Assembly: GCA_016706685.1 (NCBI GenBank)
Contig: JADJJE010000004.1
Location: 248,001-312,000, forward strand
Source of the DNA: Sandaracinaceae bacterium
GTDB taxonomy: Bacteria > Myxococcota_A > Polyangia > Polyangiales > Houyiibacteriaceae
DNA: 64,000 nucleotides
Direction of reading: 5' to 3'
The notes beneath the pieces were generated by a model. The model did no database searches, was not told the DNA's origin, and was given only the letters and a program-made list of their open reading frames with translations. Position 1 is the stretch's first letter. Each line of letters begins with the position of its first letter. The position numbers and the translations under genes are program-made. This document shows positions 1 to 9,882 of this stretch, in pieces.

Positions 1-1506
1 CGGCTGGGGTTCGTCCGCGCCAGTTGAGGGCGCAGCTTCGGGCTCGGCCGGCGGGGGCTCGGCAGGCGCGTCCCCCGCGTCGAACTGGTACCGCAGCCCC
101 ACCGCGAACATGTCGGCCGACCACTCGTAGCGGCCGTTGCCGATGTAGACCGCGTCGGCCCCGCTCGTGGGCGGGCGGATGCCGTTGGGCTGCTGCACCG
201 CGCTGTTGGTGACCGTGCGGTTCTGGAGAAACACGTGCGCGTAGGTGACGTCCAGGTAGAAGCCCGGGGTCACCTGGATGCTGCCGCCGAAGCCGAGCGA
301 CACCTTGCGCGTGTCGATGGTCATGGCCGTGAGCGTGCGGTTGTCGAAGCCCGAGCTCTCGAACGCCACGCCGGCGCGGAGGTCCATGCGCCCGTCCAGC
401 ACGCTCAGCTCGCCGCCGAGGCGCAGGGAGATGGTGTCGTTCATGTCGCGCAGGATGCTGAGCGCGCCCACGGCGTAGTCACCGATGGCGGTCACGTCGG
501 TGAGCGTCACGTCGATGGGCTGGATGGAGATCTCCTCCTGCCGCGACCAGCGCTCCCACACGAACGCGCCCTCGAGGCGCAGGCTGTCCAACAGGCGCAC
601 CTCGGCGCCCACCCGGAAGATCACGGGCAGCTCGATGTTCACGCGTGCCTTGTCGCCGTCCACCGCAGCGCCCTCGAAGAACGGGTCGGCGGGCAGCCGC
701 ACGCGCAGGTCCGCCGTGCCTTGTATGCCCCGCGGATAGAAGCGCAGCGAAGCCCCGAGGCGCAGCTTGTCGAGGTCCACGATGACGCCCACGTGCGGCG
801 CGAGGTCCCAGAAGCGCTCGAGCGACATGGAGGCGCGCGCGTCGAAGTCCGGGTTCTCACGCTGCGCGCAGATGGCGTTGTCGCAGGCGCTCAGGCCCAC
901 CTCGGCGTTGAAGTTCCCGAGCAGCACGCCCAGGCCTGCGCCGAACGAGATGCGCGGGTGCGGACGCCACGCGAGCGCCATGTCCAGCTGCACCAGCGCC
1001 GTGCCCGCCAGGCTGTAGAGCGAGTAGCGCTGCGGTGCGGCCTGACATGCCGGGTCCTCGTCCGGGTTGCAGGGCGCGCCGTCCGCCGTGACGCCATCCG
1101 GGTAGTCCCCCAGCAGCGCGTTGGGCACCAGGAGCCCCACGCCGAGCGTGAACTCGTCGCTCAGCGGGTGGCTGTAGGCCAGGCCCGGGATGGGCAGCGG
1201 GATGGTGTCGAGGTCGATGGTGGGCAGCGTGTTGCCGCCCGAGTCCACGCGCGTGTACTCGCCGCGGAACCACGTGAAGCTCACGTCCAGCAGCAGCTGC
1301 TGCCCCGAGTAGGCCAGGCCCGCCGGGTTGTAGTGCAGCGCCTGCGGGTCGTCGGCGCCGGCCACGAAGGCGAACCCGCGCCCGGCTGGGCGAGTGCCGC
1401 GGTCCTGGAAATAGAAGCCGCCGGCCTGCGCGGGAGACGCGCTCCCCAGCAGGCCCAGCAGCAGGCCGAGGCTCGCGGCGCGAAGCATCTTGTTCTGTCG
1501 GGTCAT
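1..1506 (-). CDS. FadL/OmpP1-family outer membrane transporter (3' end outside window)
   Basis: Predicted beta-barrel channel for hydrophobic compounds such as long-chain fatty acids. A 28-residue signal peptide ends ASPAQA and is followed by GGFYFQDRGTRP and then DDPQALHYNPAGLAY, the Asn-Pro-Ala-Gly motif seen after the N-terminal plug of FadL/TodX proteins. The remainder alternates hydrophobic and polar residues as barrel strands do, and the last visible part is an acidic Pro/Glu-rich tail. The frame is open to base 1 (502 codons seen), so the C-terminus is missing. The ATG shares its A with the TGA of the preceding lipoprotein gene (TGATG), which suggests translational coupling. Family assignment is confident; the substrate is not known. 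Confidence 0.85.
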   Translation of the reverse strand, partial: MTRQNKMLRAASLGLLLGLLGSASPAQAGGFYFQDRGTRPAGRGFAFVAGADDPQALHYNPAGLAYSGQQLLLDVSFTWFRGEYTRVDSGGNTLPTIDLDTIPLPIPGLAYSHPLSDEFTLGVGLLVPNALLGDYPDGVTADGAPCNPDEDPACQAAPQRYSLYSLAGTALVQLDMALAWRPHPRISFGAGLGVLLGNFNAEVGLSACDNAICAQRENPDFDARASMSLERFWDLAPHVGVIVDLDKLRLGASLRFYPRGIQGTADLRVRLPADPFFEGAAVDGDKARVNIELPVIFRVGAEVRLLDSLRLEGAFVWERWSRQEEISIQPIDVTLTDVTAIGDYAVGALSILRDMNDTISLRLGGELSVLDGRMDLRAGVAFESSGFDNRTLTAMTIDTRKVSLGFGGSIQVTPGFYLDVTYAHVFLQNRTVTNSAVQQPNGIRPPTSGADAVYIGNGRYEWSADMFAVGLRYQFDAGDAPAEPPPAEPEAAPSTGADEPQP

Positions 1507-4500
1507 CACTCGCCCTCCCGGGACTGCACCACGGCGTAGAGGCGCTCGAGCCCGCGCTCGGGATCGAGCAGGAAGTCGCTCACCTCGTGGAAGAGGACGG
1601 TGTGGTCGGCCGCCCGGAAGGGCGTCTGCGTGTGCGGCGCCGTGCGGTTCACCTCCGCGATGACGTCCAGCAGCGTGTCCATGGGCGTGCTCACGTCCGT
1701 GTCGCTGCGTGGGGTCACCGCGCGCGCCAAGAGCTCCGGAAGGGTGTCGTTCGCGTCCAGCGCCGCGAACTGCCGCAGCAGCTCCACCGTCTGGTCCGCC
1801 ACGCTTCCGTCCACCTGCACGGGCGCGCCGCTCGCGATGGCGTCGCGCACCTCGGACGCCAGCGCCGTGGCCAGCACGCTCCCGAGCGGGCGCATGTTGT
1901 CGTCGTCGTCCAGCACCTGCAGCAGGTCGTGCGTGGCCACCAGCGTGGTGAGGTAGCCGCCGTCCTCCGCGATGAGATGCGACAGCAGACCGAACAGGCT
2001 GCTGCGCGCCGCCGGGTCGGCCGACATGGCATCGAACAGGTGCAGCAGCGCGGTGGGCAGCGGACCGCTCAGCGTGGTCTCGAGGCGCGCGGTCAGGCCA
2101 CGCGCCCAAGGGCCAAGGTCCCCGTCCGCCACGTGCTCGTCGATGCGCTCGGTGAGGAAGTCCACCACCACGCTGAGGATGCCCAGCGCGCGTCGGTTGG
2201 TCAGGCTGAAGTCGGTGCCGCTGTGAGTGACCGTGAGCAGCTGGTCCACCACCGTGCCGCGCGCGCGCAACCAGCGCTCGTGCTGCTCGGGCGCAGCCTC
2301 CCACGCGTCGTCCACGGCGGAGAGCGCGTCGAGCAGCAGGTAGACCGGCGAGTAGTTCACGGTGCGGCTGCCACTGTTGGTCTGGGTGGTGCGGCTGCCC
2401 CCGCGGTTGCGCAGGGTGGGGTGCTGGCTGCTGTCCACCGCCATCTCCGTCACGGCCGTCAGCGCGTCGATGCCGTCCACGCCCGCGCGGATGGTGAGCC
2501 CGTCGGCCGTGCGGAGCAGGCGCCCGAGGCGCGTGATGAGCTGCGCCGCCGCGCTGGGCTGGCACACGCGAGGCCCGCCCGCCGTGACCCACGCGCAAGC
2601 CCCCAGCAGCTGCGTGAGGATGGGCTCGTAGGCCACCGCGCCGTCAGCGTGCGCGTAGCCCACGCCGGCCGGGTTGGTCTCTTGGTACATGCTGTTCGCG
2701 GCCGTGGGGTAGTGCTGGTGCAGCGCCCCCGACAGCGCGCCGAACAGGTAGTCCCCCGTGCGCGTGGCGGCCGGGTCGAAGTCCGTGAACACCGAGAGCA
2801 GCGGCGTGAAGGCCTCGTAGAACGTGATGTTCTGCACCGCGCCCGCGCAGGTCTGGCCGCCCTCCAGCAGCTGGTCCCCGCAGAAGCGGAAGTTGCGCTC
2901 CCACGCCAGCAGCACGTTGCCGCTGTGGCGCGTGGCCACGTCCACCCCGTCGCGCGTGGTGGGGCGCTCCAGCATCTCGGTCAGGAACTCGTTCCACTGC
3001 GAGTACACCAGGCGGTTCATCGCCTCGGGCGTGGGCGTGGTGGTCAGCCCCGGGATGCCGCTGTTGTCCTCGAGGATGCCGTCCAGCGTGAGCGCGCCGA
3101 TGTTGAGCGCGTCGGCGATGTCGGTCAGCAACGTCAGGTAGCCCGGCAGGGCCGCGCTGATCTGCGGCTCGAGATCCAGGCGCCCCTGGATGGACAAGAC
3201 ATACGCCTCGGTGGTGTTCTCGAGGCGCAGCAGCTCGCAGCGGTCGAACGGATCCAGCTCCAGCCCGAAGACGCGGAGGATCGCGTTGTCCATCAGGTCG
3301 ATGCGCAGGCCCGCGACCCGGATGATCATGTGCGCGTCCTGCTTGTTGCAGAACTCCGCGCCGTTGAGCTCGTGCATGGCGCTCAGCGTCTGCTGCAGCA
3401 GGCTCTGGTTGGCCCCGTTGTCCGGGCTGCTGCGGTTGACCGCGGTGGTCCACTCCTGACCACGGAGCAGCGGCGTGTCGCGGCCGCCGTTGGCCGCCGC
3501 CAGCGTGGGCCGGTCGCGATGACGCGCCATGTCCGCCAGGATCTGGCCCAGGCGGTCCGAGCGCGGGTCACTCAGCGCACGCAGCAGCGCCTCCATCATG
3601 CCGGGCCGCCGCGCCATGCGCTCGGCCACGGAGAGCACGTCGTCCCATAGCTCGTTGTCCGTGCGCAGCGCCACGTCCGGGAAGTCTTCGGCCACGGCGT
3701 CACCAAAGAGGCCAGCGTCGATGAGCGCCGTGAGCTCGCTCTCGTGGTCGGCGAACAGCTGCTGCGCCAGCGTCAGGGCGTCGCGCGTCTCGGGCTGGTC
3801 CAGCAGCGCACCGGTGGCGTGCACCAGGTCGAACGCGGGCCCCGCGCTGGTGTCGAAGCTGGTGTACGGGTGCGCCAGCTCGCCGAAGTCGCGCGTGGTG
3901 GCCACCTCCGGCCCCAACTGTGCGGTGAGGGCCACTGCGGCGTCCTCCACCACCGGTGTCTCCCCCGCGAGCCACGGGCGCGTCTCGCGCAGCAGCGCCG
4001 CCAGCAGCGTTCCGTCCGCGTTGCGAGCGGTGTACATGGGCAGCCCGCCTTCGCCCGCGGCCAGCCCACGCGCGTCACGCAGGGCCGTGTCACCGATCGC
4101 CTCGAGCGCGGTGGCGTACGGCGTAGGCAGGAACAGCTCCTCGCCGTCGGCATCCACGAAGCGCGCGTCCGCGTTCACGTCCGCCAGGCCATCGCCGTCG
4201 CCATCCACGAAGCCGTTCACACCCAGCGCGCGCGGCACCGGCAGGCCGCGCTCGTCGCGCACCGCGTACCAGCCCTCGAGCCCGCCAGAAAGCGTGGGGT
4301 GCGTGCTGGCCAGCAGCGCCCGTGACACGTCCAGCGTCCCCGCCTCGGACGGGTCGTCGGCCTGCAGCGTGGCCAGCTCGAGTGCCAGCGCGCTCGTGAG
4401 CTCCACGAAGGCGCCCTCTGCGACACCGCCATCACCCAGGGCGCCCAGGGCGGTGCGCGTCACGCCGGGCAGGTCGGGGTAGAGCAGGGCGGGGGCCATC

Positions 4501-4997
4501 ACCCCCAGCTGCAGCTCGGTGCTGCGCAGCCCGCGCCGCGCGGCCATACGGCCCAGCGCGTTCGTGGCTTCGGTGTCGGCCTCCATGCGCTGCAGCAGGG
4601 CACCCAGCTCACGCGTGTTGGACGGCAGCACCTCGGCGGGCAGGTCGTACAGCGACAGGATGTTCACGAGCATGGCCTGCAGGTCGTCCTCGGCGCTGGC
4701 GGGCAGCACGCGGTCGAGGGCCTCCACGGTGGCGCCGCGCTGCTCGGCCAGCGCCTGCAGGCGACCCGGGGCGGCCGTCTCCGGGCCCGCGAGCCCGCGG
4801 CACAGCTCACGGCTCAGATAGCCGCTCACATCGCTGGGGTAGGCCTCCCGGGCGATGCGCTGACAGGCGATGCGATAGACCTCCTCGCCCAGGGTCCCGC
4901 GTGCCACCGCCTGGCGCTCGGTGTCCATGGTGGGCGCACACGCCAGGAGCCCCAACACACCTGCCCCAAGCGCGATTCTCATTCCTACTCGTGTCAT
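1506..4997 (-). CDS. Very large lipoprotein of unknown function
   Basis: Not a family I recognise. The start at 4997 gives a typical lipoprotein signal (MRIALGAGVLGLLAC, lipidated Cys20) in a protein of about 1163 residues; a longer frame from 5087 would bury that signal 30 residues in and is less likely. The mature part is mostly amphipathic alpha-helix with many Leu/Ala-rich stretches, suggesting an all-helical repeat fold. One DGDGDGLADVNADARF stretch around residue 270 looks like a calcium-binding loop. Only a few Cys are present. It is translationally coupled to the FadL-type porin downstream, so a role at the outer membrane with that transporter is a reasonable inference. Confidence 0.75.
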   Translation of the reverse strand: MTRVGMRIALGAGVLGLLACAPTMDTERQAVARGTLGEEVYRIACQRIAREAYPSDVSGYLSRELCRGLAGPETAAPGRLQALAEQRGATVEALDRVLPASAEDDLQAMLVNILSLYDLPAEVLPSNTRELGALLQRMEADTEATNALGRMAARRGLRSTELQLGVMAPALLYPDLPGVTRTALGALGDGGVAEGAFVELTSALALELATLQADDPSEAGTLDVSRALLASTHPTLSGGLEGWYAVRDERGLPVPRALGVNGFVDGDGDGLADVNADARFVDADGEELFLPTPYATALEAIGDTALRDARGLAAGEGGLPMYTARNADGTLLAALLRETRPWLAGETPVVEDAAVALTAQLGPEVATTRDFGELAHPYTSFDTSAGPAFDLVHATGALLDQPETRDALTLAQQLFADHESELTALIDAGLFGDAVAEDFPDVALRTDNELWDDVLSVAERMARRPGMMEALLRALSDPRSDRLGQILADMARHRDRPTLAAANGGRDTPLLRGQEWTTAVNRSSPDNGANQSLLQQTLSAMHELNGAEFCNKQDAHMIIRVAGLRIDLMDNAILRVFGLELDPFDRCELLRLENTTEAYVLSIQGRLDLEPQISAALPGYLTLLTDIADALNIGALTLDGILEDNSGIPGLTTTPTPEAMNRLVYSQWNEFLTEMLERPTTRDGVDVATRHSGNVLLAWERNFRFCGDQLLEGGQTCAGAVQNITFYEAFTPLLSVFTDFDPAATRTGDYLFGALSGALHQHYPTAANSMYQETNPAGVGYAHADGAVAYEPILTQLLGACAWVTAGGPRVCQPSAAAQLITRLGRLLRTADGLTIRAGVDGIDALTAVTEMAVDSSQHPTLRNRGGSRTTQTNSGSRTVNYSPVYLLLDALSAVDDAWEAAPEQHERWLRARGTVVDQLLTVTHSGTDFSLTNRRALGILSVVVDFLTERIDEHVADGDLGPWARGLTARLETTLSGPLPTALLHLFDAMSADPAARSSLFGLLSHLIAEDGGYLTTLVATHDLLQVLDDDDNMRPLGSVLATALASEVRDAIASGAPVQVDGSVADQTVELLRQFAALDANDTLPELLARAVTPRSDTDVSTPMDTLLDVIAEVNRTAPHTQTPFRAADHTVLFHEVSDFLLDPERGLERLYAVVQSREGE

Positions 4998-5135
4998 GGC
5001 CTCTGACCTTTTCCCACGTTGTAAGCGCCACCCGACATGCACCGAAATGTGTGCCGAACGCAGTTCAATTAGTGGATTATTGTCCACCTGTCAACCCCAT
5101 TCGTGGGCCCCCCTCCTGGGCGGCGTGGCCTCCGC

Positions 5136-5668
5136 TCAGCCCGCCGCGGTCAGCAGCCGCGCCAGCGCTTCCACGTGTTCGTCGCTTGCCTGATGCTCCC
5201 GAAGGGCCTCGGCCAGGCGCAGCACGTAGTCCACGTTGCTTCCGCTCGGCCCGTGCGAGGCCCGCACTTGCGCCGCGATCTCCTCGAGCGGCGCCTCCCC
5301 CAGGTACTCCTCGTTCTGGGCCGTGGCCACGTACACGAGCGCCTCCACCACCTCGCCCCCGGCCAGCTCCACGTCCGCCGCGTGCCGCGCATAGCCCCCT
5401 GCTCACGGTGGTCGAGCATCCCCAGCACCTCGCTCCGCAGCTCCTCCGCCACGAGATAGGCCACCCCCCAACACCGCGTCCCGGCCTCGGGCACCAGCGT
5501 CACCACCCGCCCCGGAGCCCCCGGCACCCCGCGATGGTCCGTGCTCCCCTGCCAGAACCGCCGCGCATACCCCGTGACCCACCCGGGCTCGCGCCGCAGA
5601 AAGGCGAACGCCGGCCGGAACACGAGCGACCCATACCCGAACACCCAGAGCGGAGCCTCAGCCGACAC
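5136..5668 (-). pseudogene. ChaC-like gamma-glutamylcyclotransferase, frameshifted
   Basis: Would convert glutathione or gamma-glutamyl peptides to 5-oxoproline. The first frame (from ATG 5668) starts MSAEAPLWVFGYGSLVFRP, the FGYGSL substrate loop of the ChaC family, and runs to MLDHREQG. The second frame (5136-5372) continues with VYVATAQNEEYLGEAPLEE and AQVRASHGPSGSN, the expected ChaC C-terminal half. The break lies at the five C residues at 5395-5399 (plus strand). One more base would give LDHREQGGYARH, the normal family sequence. Either a base was lost in sequencing or the gene is recently broken. The N-terminal half is otherwise intact, so I favour sequence error. Confidence 0.75.
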
Positions 5669-5727
5669 GGCGGGAACCTAGCACTACAAGCCGAGCCCGC
5701 CTGGACCAGCGGCTCGCTCGCGTGGTG

Positions 5728-6750
5728 CTAGCGCCTGACCTGGAGCACCTGCCCGGCGGTCACGGCCGCCAGCGCCCGACCTGCAAGGTGCTCCACGGTT
5801 TGCTCGACAGCTGGCTGCCACGCGTCCGGTGCGTCGCTGAGGCGGAACGGGAGCGCCCCCACGGGAGGTGACGTGGGGCCGAGCAACCGAACGGACAGCA
5901 GCTCCAGCAGATCGACGTCGACTCGGTCGCAGCCACATTCGCGGGCCATCGCCGTGAGTCCGTCGACCATGAACGCTCCCTGTCGTGCCCAGTCCACTCC
6001 TAGGGCGCGGTCGAAGACAGTTCGCACTCCGTCGCAGTCTCCGATCGCAGCCGTCATGTAGTCGGCGAAGCCATTGCGATCCGCACGACCGTCGAGCTCC
6101 AGCTCGATCTCGCGTAGGCGGTCTCTGCCGCCCTCGGGCGCGGCCGCGCGCGGTGTCCACGGCGCCGTGCGCACCACGAGTTGGAGCTCGACGTTGCCCG
6201 GCAGGGCAGACAGCCACGCGGTCAGCCCCGCGACGGGCACCCGCGCACTGGCCAAGACATACACGGGCCACGTGTGGCGCACCGAGTCAGGGTGAAGGAT
6301 GCGATAGTTCTCCATGACGCGAACCACCCGCTCCGCAACCGCCTCGGGTAGTGGCGCATCGATGACGCCGACCCGCGTCCCGTCCACATAGACCACCCCA
6401 TCCTCGAAGCGGAGCTCCATGGCCTGCGTGTCGGGTGGGCGCACACCAGGTAGCAAGGGAAGTTGGTCGAGCGGCGGACCGAAGAGCATCCGGCTCGGGT
6501 GAACGTCGAGCTCTTGCAAGCGGCTCTCGAAGCGGGCGAGGCGTCGCGGACAATCCGCCGCGTCCGCTTCAGACCATCCCGTATCGAGCGGGGTTCCCAG
6601 CGGCTTCGTCCCGTCCTGCTGCGGGGTGGCCAGCGGTTCAGCGGCTTCATGCCCTGCGCTCGACTGGGCTGCCGGCGCGCTGCGGCTCGTGCATCCGCCC
6701 AGGAGGCAGCTGATGAGCACGAAAGCCGAGAGTTGCGTGTGGGAGCTCAT
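5728..6750 (-). CDS. Hypothetical lipoprotein
   Basis: A 340-residue protein with a clear lipoprotein signal (FVLISCLLGGC, Cys20) and then a Ser/Ala/Pro linker. I do not recognise the domain. The mature region has several DG-rich turns (FEDGVVYVDGTRVG) and paired cysteines (ECGC near residue 265). The start follows a GAGG Shine-Dalgarno, 7 bases away, that begins just after the stop of the upstream gene at 6761. The two genes are 10 bases apart and probably one transcript. Function unknown; envelope location is inferred from the signal. Confidence 0.75.
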   Translation of the reverse strand: MSSHTQLSAFVLISCLLGGCTSRSAPAAQSSAGHEAAEPLATPQQDGTKPLGTPLDTGWSEADAADCPRRLARFESRLQELDVHPSRMLFGPPLDQLPLLPGVRPPDTQAMELRFEDGVVYVDGTRVGVIDAPLPEAVAERVVRVMENYRILHPDSVRHTWPVYVLASARVPVAGLTAWLSALPGNVELQLVVRTAPWTPRAAAPEGGRDRLREIELELDGRADRNGFADYMTAAIGDCDGVRTVFDRALGVDWARQGAFMVDGLTAMARECGCDRVDVDLLELLSVRLLGPTSPPVGALPFRLSDAPDAWQPAVEQTVEHLAGRALAAVTAGQVLQVRR

Positions 6751-6760
6751 GCAGACCTCG

Positions 6761-7402
6761 CTAGGGACGCGACATGTGGGCGATGGCCGCCCCCCACACG
6801 ATGTCTTCGGGGAGCGCTGGTTCGATGGGGAACACGACCGTCACGTCGTGAAGCAATGGCAAGGATTGCCCCAACACAGCAGCTTCGACGCAGGTGCTCG
6901 CGGGGGTTTCCCCGACGAGCGGCCCGAGGCTGGTGCCACGCACGGCGGCGCTCGTCACCACGCCTGTGTCCGAGATGACCGCCCGCACGTAGAACGTCTC
7001 CCTCGAGGCTTCGGGGACACACGACCGGAGGCTCGGACGCACGCGCACGCCGGATCTCCCTGGATCGCCATGCTCTTGGGGGGCGGTACGCTGCTCGGTA
7101 ATGCGCGAGTCATCCTCGCGCGTGGCGTCGAAGTAGGATATCGCGAAGCCGACCGCCAGGGAGCCGAGGACTATGGCGACCGAGACCCCCGAGCGCTCTC
7201 TTGCGGGGCTCGGGGCCTTTGCAGTGATGTCTTCGCCGCTCAGAGCCTTCTCTTCTGTCGCGACTTCGCACACGCGGGCGAACTCATCCTCGACCGCGTC
7301 CTCGGCCTTCAGAGCCTCCAACTCCGCCGTACGCTCTTCGAGATCCCTCCGAAGGGCATCGCGCTCTGCGATCAGCGCTTCGCGATCATCCCTGTAGCCC
7401 AT
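6761..7402 (-). CDS. Coiled-coil single-pass membrane protein, possible AgmX/TonB-C-like domain
   Basis: The 213-residue form beginning MGYRDDREAL is preferred because AGGG lies 7 bases upstream; a start five codons earlier (7417) is also open. Residues 4-45 are a charged coiled coil rich in Glu/Arg, residues 72-91 are one hydrophobic segment (VAIVLGSLAVGFAISYF), and the C-terminal ~100 residues are a compact domain with two Cys (LRSCVPEAS, ASTCVEAAV). The order TVVFPI near the end recalls the energy-transducer/AgmX C-terminal domain found in Myxococcota, but this is weak. A -10-like TATGCT lies at 7413-7418. It probably heads a two-gene operon with the lipoprotein at 5728. Confidence 0.65.
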   Translation of the reverse strand: MGYRDDREALIAERDALRRDLEERTAELEALKAEDAVEDEFARVCEVATEEKALSGEDITAKAPSPARERSGVSVAIVLGSLAVGFAISYFDATREDDSRITEQRTAPQEHGDPGRSGVRVRPSLRSCVPEASRETFYVRAVISDTGVVTSAAVRGTSLGPLVGETPASTCVEAAVLGQSLPLLHDVTVVFPIEPALPEDIVWGAAIAHMSRP

Positions 7403-7763
7403 GCCGGTCCCTAGCATACCGAGCGGGAGGACCCAGTCCCAAGCCTTCGCTGTCCATTCCAGGTCCGCGCAACGGCGCGCGCCGTCTGGTGACGGACACC
7501 GAGGTGTCCTCGAGCGAGGGGTTCACGCCAGCGCCCCCCGCGTTCCCATGCAGGCTCACCCGGATGCCGACTCGAGACGTCACCAGCAGCCGGGGCGGGG
7601 CGGGGGTCAGCAAGGGCGTGGGGGGACCCGGAAAACAAACGGAGCGCAGCGAAGTGCGGTTTTCCAGGGAGTCCCGACAGGACGCGCCAGCGCGTCCGTG
7701 CCCGCCGCGACCCCGCCGCCCCGGCGGATCGATCACGCCACCCACGCGCCACGGCTGCGTGCA
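7403..7763. other. Intergenic region with three strong hairpins
   Basis: No credible gene. On the plus strand I see GGACACC/GGTGTCC at 7494-7509 (7-bp stem, 2-base loop), a long interrupted hairpin at 7623-7675 and GGACGCG/CGCGTCC at 7680-7697 (7-bp stem, 4-base loop). None is followed by a T-run, so they are not standard terminators for either flanking transcript. The region lies between the minus-strand gene start at 7402 and the rpsA promoter at 7764. Confidence 0.6.
7623..7675. repeat. Interrupted inverted repeat (hairpin)
   Basis: Outer arms GGGAC (7623-7627) and GTCCC (7671-7675), middle arms GGAAAAC (7630-7636) and GTTTTCC (7659-7665), inner CGCA (7645-7648) and TGCG (7655-7658). The A/T-containing middle stem stands out from the GC-rich surroundings. 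It could be a structured RNA, the remnant of a mobile element end, or a protein-binding site. Confidence 0.6.
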
Positions 7764-7792
7764 TTGACACGCCACCCCCCCGCTGCTATCGA
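7764..7792 (+). promoter_or_regulatory. Predicted sigma70 promoter of rpsA
   Basis: TTGACA (7764-7769), 17-base spacer, TATCGA (7787-7792). The -35 is a perfect consensus. It predicts a start near 7799 and a leader of about 180 bases before rpsA, suitable for a heavily expressed ribosomal gene. Confidence 0.75.
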
Positions 7793-7798
7793 TTCGGC

Positions 7799-7979
7799 CC
7801 CCACGGGTTTCCCGCGGGTTCATGCTCCAATTGGCCGGTGGCGCTGCCACCCCTGCTTCTCCTGACGGGAGCGCGCGGACAGAAGCGCAACGTGGTCGGC
7901 CAAGCGGATATTCCCAACACCCCAACCGGGCTTCGGGCCGGGACCATTCTGGTCACCCCCAAGGCACGTAAACCACTAC
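7799..7979 (+). promoter_or_regulatory. rpsA 5' leader with hairpins and no clear Shine-Dalgarno
   Basis: The leader contains GGTGGC/GCCACC (7837-7851, 6-bp stem, 3-base loop) and GACCA/TGGTC with a TTC loop near 7942-7954. Bases just upstream of the ATG (CGTAAACCACTAC) offer no good Shine-Dalgarno. In Escherichia coli, rpsA also lacks a strong Shine-Dalgarno and is autoregulated through leader hairpins. The same arrangement here is inference. Confidence 0.5.
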
Positions 7980-9764
<1,785 letters not shown>

Positions 9765-9801
9765 GACATGGAGCGTGCGTGAGCGCGCTCCCCTTCGGCG
9801 C

Positions 9802-9830
9802 GGGCCGGCCTCTTCGGGGGTCGGCCCGTT
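9802..9830 (+). terminator. Probable intrinsic terminator after rpsA
   Basis: GGGCCGGCC (9802-9810) pairs with GGTCGGCCC (9819-9827), a 9-bp stem with one G-T wobble and an 8-base loop containing TTCGGG. The stem is followed by only a short T-poor tail (GTTGCCGTTT), so efficiency is uncertain. Confidence 0.6.
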
Positions 9831-9882
9831 GCCGTTTAACCTCGCTGCAGTGCGCCTGACTACGACCCGGCGACGTGCGTCC

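Noticed and set aside
235..1539. Long plus-strand frame opposite the FadL gene
   Set aside because: His/Arg/Val-rich translation typical of the strand opposite a GC-rich gene; the minus-strand frame has signal peptide and FadL motifs.
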